A stretch of DNA of 25,843 nt from the IMG/VR virus record IMGVR_UViG_3300032309_000509, positions 1 through 25,843 of that record; one strand, written 5' to 3'. Each line of letters opens with the position of its first letter. Within the stretch, counting starts at the first letter, position 1. Source of the DNA: a virus. Shown piece after piece: positions 24,152 through 25,843 of this stretch. The notes beneath the pieces are model-generated. The model saw nothing but the letters and a program-made list of their open reading frames with translations. It did no database searches and was not told the origin of the DNA. The position numbers and the translations under genes were made by a program.

Positions 24152-25014
24152 CGATTGAGTCTGAGGTTGACTCAGACTATATTATTTTCTGTCCATATCA
24201 CAACAACAACAGAACCCCAGCAGGAGAAATAGATAAGAACAATGGAACTTTCTTTTGTTTTGCATGTCACCACGTAACTGGATTTATAGAATTTGTTATG
24301 CACATGTCAAACAGGACATACTTTGAGGCTGCAAGATTTATAAAGAGCAAAGAGACAGAGACAAGTATTGAAACAGACATTGACAGGGCCCTATATAAAA
24401 AGCCAGAGTTTGTAATATTTGATGAGTTAGTTCTTAAGCGTTTACATAATAATCTTCTAGCATCTGACAGAGCAAAAGATTATTTTAATTATAGGAAAAT
24501 AACAAAAGACTCTGCTTTTAAATTTTCTTTAGGGTATTCAGATAAACAGGATATGGTAACTGTTCCAGTTCACAGTCCAGATGGATTACCAATTGGCTTT
24601 GTTGGCAGATCAATTGAAGGCAAAGAGTTTAAGAATACTCCAGGACTTCCAAAATCTAAAACATTATTTAATTTACACAGAGTAAAAAGTTCTGGAACGG
24701 TATACGTTGTAGAATCATCATTTGATGCCATTAGGCTTGATCAAGTAGGACTTCCTGCAATTGCCACTCTTGGATCAAATGTTTCTAATATACAAATAGA
24801 GTTGCTTCAAAAGTACTTCAATGATATAATTGTTATTGCGGATAATGATGAAGCAGGTGGAAACATGAAAACTAAGATAGTTGAAAAACTTGGCTCTCGT
24901 GTATCCGTAATACAACTAAACAAACAATATAAAGATATAGGCGACATGGACGATAAGTCAATTCAAGAACTAGATTTTCAGTTTGACAAATCAATACAGT
25001 CTATGCTAAACTAA
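24070..25014 (+). CDS. DnaG-type DNA primase
   Basis: This 314-residue protein makes RNA primers for replication. The N-terminal zinc motif is C41-x2-H44, then C63-x2-C66. A Toprim domain follows, with VYVVESSFDAI (E215) and IADNDEAG (D258, D260), the conserved glutamate and Asp-x-Asp that bind metal. The domain order zinc finger, helical linker, Toprim is that of DnaG. It has no helicase domain; the separate DnaB-like gene supplies that. ATG 24070 overlaps the upstream gene by 82 bases with only a weak GGGGAG upstream, and no later start leaves the zinc finger whole, so I keep it. Confidence 0.9.
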   Translation: MDSRNRRKHSNLYTKEQIKRVLTGTGVTIESEVDSDYIIFCPYHNNNRTPAGEIDKNNGTFFCFACHHVTGFIEFVMHMSNRTYFEAARFIKSKETETSIETDIDRALYKKPEFVIFDELVLKRLHNNLLASDRAKDYFNYRKITKDSAFKFSLGYSDKQDMVTVPVHSPDGLPIGFVGRSIEGKEFKNTPGLPKSKTLFNLHRVKSSGTVYVVESSFDAIRLDQVGLPAIATLGSNVSNIQIELLQKYFNDIIVIADNDEAGGNMKTKIVEKLGSRVSVIQLNKQYKDIGDMDDKSIQELDFQFDKSIQSMLN

Positions 25015-25038
25015 CATAACAACAAAAAGGAGAAACAC

Positions 25039-25692
25039 ATGGCAATACTAAGAGGAATAAAAGAAATGGGTCCAGTGCTAGATGGCCCAAAGAGTGGCGA
25101 CGGTCCAAAGGTTAAGTGGCTAAAACTTGCAGATGGACAGTCAGTAAAGATTAGATTCTTAGAAGAACTTGATGAAGATTCAGCAAACTATAACGCAGAG
25201 CGTGGATTAGCAATTGTTGTATCAGAACACACAAACCCAAAGGACTACAAGCGCAAGGCTGTAGATACAATGGACACAGAAGGTCGTGACTGGGCAGAAG
25301 AAATGCACCGCAAGGATCCAAAGGCTGGCTGGAGAGCACGTCTTCGTTTCTATTGCAACGTTCTAGTTGACGACGGCATTGAAGCACCATATGTTGCAAT
25401 CTGGTCAATGGGTATCAGTAAGCAATCATCATTCAATACAATTCGTGAGTATGCACTTGAAACAGGAAGCATCTCAAACGTACAGTGGAAGTTAAAGCGT
25501 AATGGACAGGGAACTGAAACCAATTACACACTAATTCCATCTGCACCAGATAAGGAGCCATTCAACTGGGGAGACATTAAGCCTTACCCACTAGAGTCTG
25601 CACTACGCAAGGTTCCTTACGCAGAACAAGAAGCGTTCTATTTGGGCTTTGATGGCCCATCTGCCACTTCAGCAACTAACGCTGATTGGTAA
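25039..25692 (+). CDS. Single-stranded DNA-binding protein, T4 gp32-like
   Basis: This 217-residue protein likely coats single-stranded DNA at the fork. Typical stretches are WLKLADGQSVKIRFL, VVSEHTNPKDYKRKA, MHRKDPKAGWRARLRFYCNV and SGIS-like WSMGISKQSSF, as in the SSB proteins of actinophages and related to T4 gp32. It contains a single cysteine, so it cannot carry the three-cysteine zinc finger of T4 gp32. The last residues, ending NADW, may act as a partner-binding tail. An AAGGAG ribosome site precedes the ATG, and the polymerase gene starts one base after its stop. Confidence 0.7.
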   Translation: MAILRGIKEMGPVLDGPKSGDGPKVKWLKLADGQSVKIRFLEELDEDSANYNAERGLAIVVSEHTNPKDYKRKAVDTMDTEGRDWAEEMHRKDPKAGWRARLRFYCNVLVDDGIEAPYVAIWSMGISKQSSFNTIREYALETGSISNVQWKLKRNGQGTETNYTLIPSAPDKEPFNWGDIKPYPLESALRKVPYAEQEAFYLGFDGPSATSATNADW

Positions 25693-25693
25693 T

Positions 25694-25843
25694 ATGAACT
25701 ACGTCGGCTTACATGTCCATACCCATTTTAGTTTATTTGATGGGATTGCTACTCCAGAAGAATACGTTGACCGTGCAGTTGAGTTAGGGATGCCAGCAAT
25801 TGCCATCACTGACCACGGTACTTTATCTGGGCATAGGGAACTG
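25694..25843 (+). CDS. dnaE: DNA polymerase III alpha subunit (C-family), N-terminal part only
   Basis: The first 50 codons are in the window and run off its end. They start a PHP domain: LHVHTHFSLFDG with the HxH pair H7 and H9, and AIAITDHGTLSG with D40 and H41. This is the signature of the bacterial replicative polymerase alpha subunit (DnaE, a C-family polymerase), whose PHP domain often proofreads or stabilises the enzyme when those residues are intact, as they are here. The start is one base after the SSB stop. Together with helicase, primase and SSB it completes the replication block. Later domains lie outside the window. Confidence 0.85.
   Translation, partial: MNYVGLHVHTHFSLFDGIATPEEYVDRAVELGMPAIAITDHGTLSGHREL

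Noticed and set aside
1-25843. tRNA genes, CRISPR arrays, insertion sequences, integrase, attachment sites, lysis genes
   Set aside because: I looked on both strands and found none. Non-coding gaps are all under 70 bases and too short to hold them, and no coding region resembles an endolysin, holin or recombinase.

Overview
The window is a stretch of a tailed double-stranded DNA phage genome, or an uncultured viral contig. Every gene I accept lies on the + strand, packed with overlaps of 1 to 82 bases or gaps under 70 bases. Base composition is AT-rich (below 40% GC by eye). No integrase, transposase, tRNA, CRISPR array or lysis gene is visible. The order tail tube, two tail-assembly chaperones, very long tape measure, minor tail proteins suggests a long-tailed siphovirus; no sheath gene is seen, but its usual place would be upstream. 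The chaperone T-like domain, the protein series after the tape measure, the gp32-like SSB, the DnaE polymerase and two apparently leaderless starts resemble actinobacteriophages, so an actinobacterial host is my inference, not something shown directly.

Region 1 (1-13818), tail shaft. The end of the probable major tail protein is followed by a strong hairpin terminator and, at once, an extended -10 promoter spaced so that transcription would begin at the A of the next ATG. Two homologous chaperone genes follow, one long (GT-like) and one short (G-like). This looks like a tandem gene pair instead of the usual frameshifted G/GT pair. Next comes a 4184-residue tape measure protein starting at TTG. 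It has the TP901-type core, hydrophobic segments, two long coiled coils, three copies of a VPAML(T/S)PGE motif, a 48-residue-period tandem repeat, a region with protein-kinase-like landmarks, and a C-terminal region resembling phage ADP-ribosyltransferase-like domains.

Region 2 (13818-21365), tail tip. It holds a distal-tail-like protein, a 1434-residue hub protein with a lectin-like insert, a conserved small tail protein, a fibre-like protein with a jelly-roll-like end, an FN3-like protein and a last small tip protein. The last gene has its own leaderless extended -10 promoter with the same geometry as the one near base 161.

Region 3 (21365-25843), regulation and replication. A zinc-ribbon miniprotein overlaps a helix-turn-helix protein with an AT-hook-like motif. 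Two small genes follow, then a DnaB-family helicase, an unknown protein, a DnaG-type primase (zinc finger plus Toprim), a gp32-like single-strand binding protein, and the PHP-domain start of a DNA polymerase III alpha subunit that runs off the window. Together these form a nearly complete phage replisome.

The most interesting candidate for new biology is the tape measure protein. If the kinase-like and ADP-ribosyltransferase-like regions are real, the phage would carry two protein-modifying domains inside a protein that is normally expelled through the tail at infection.
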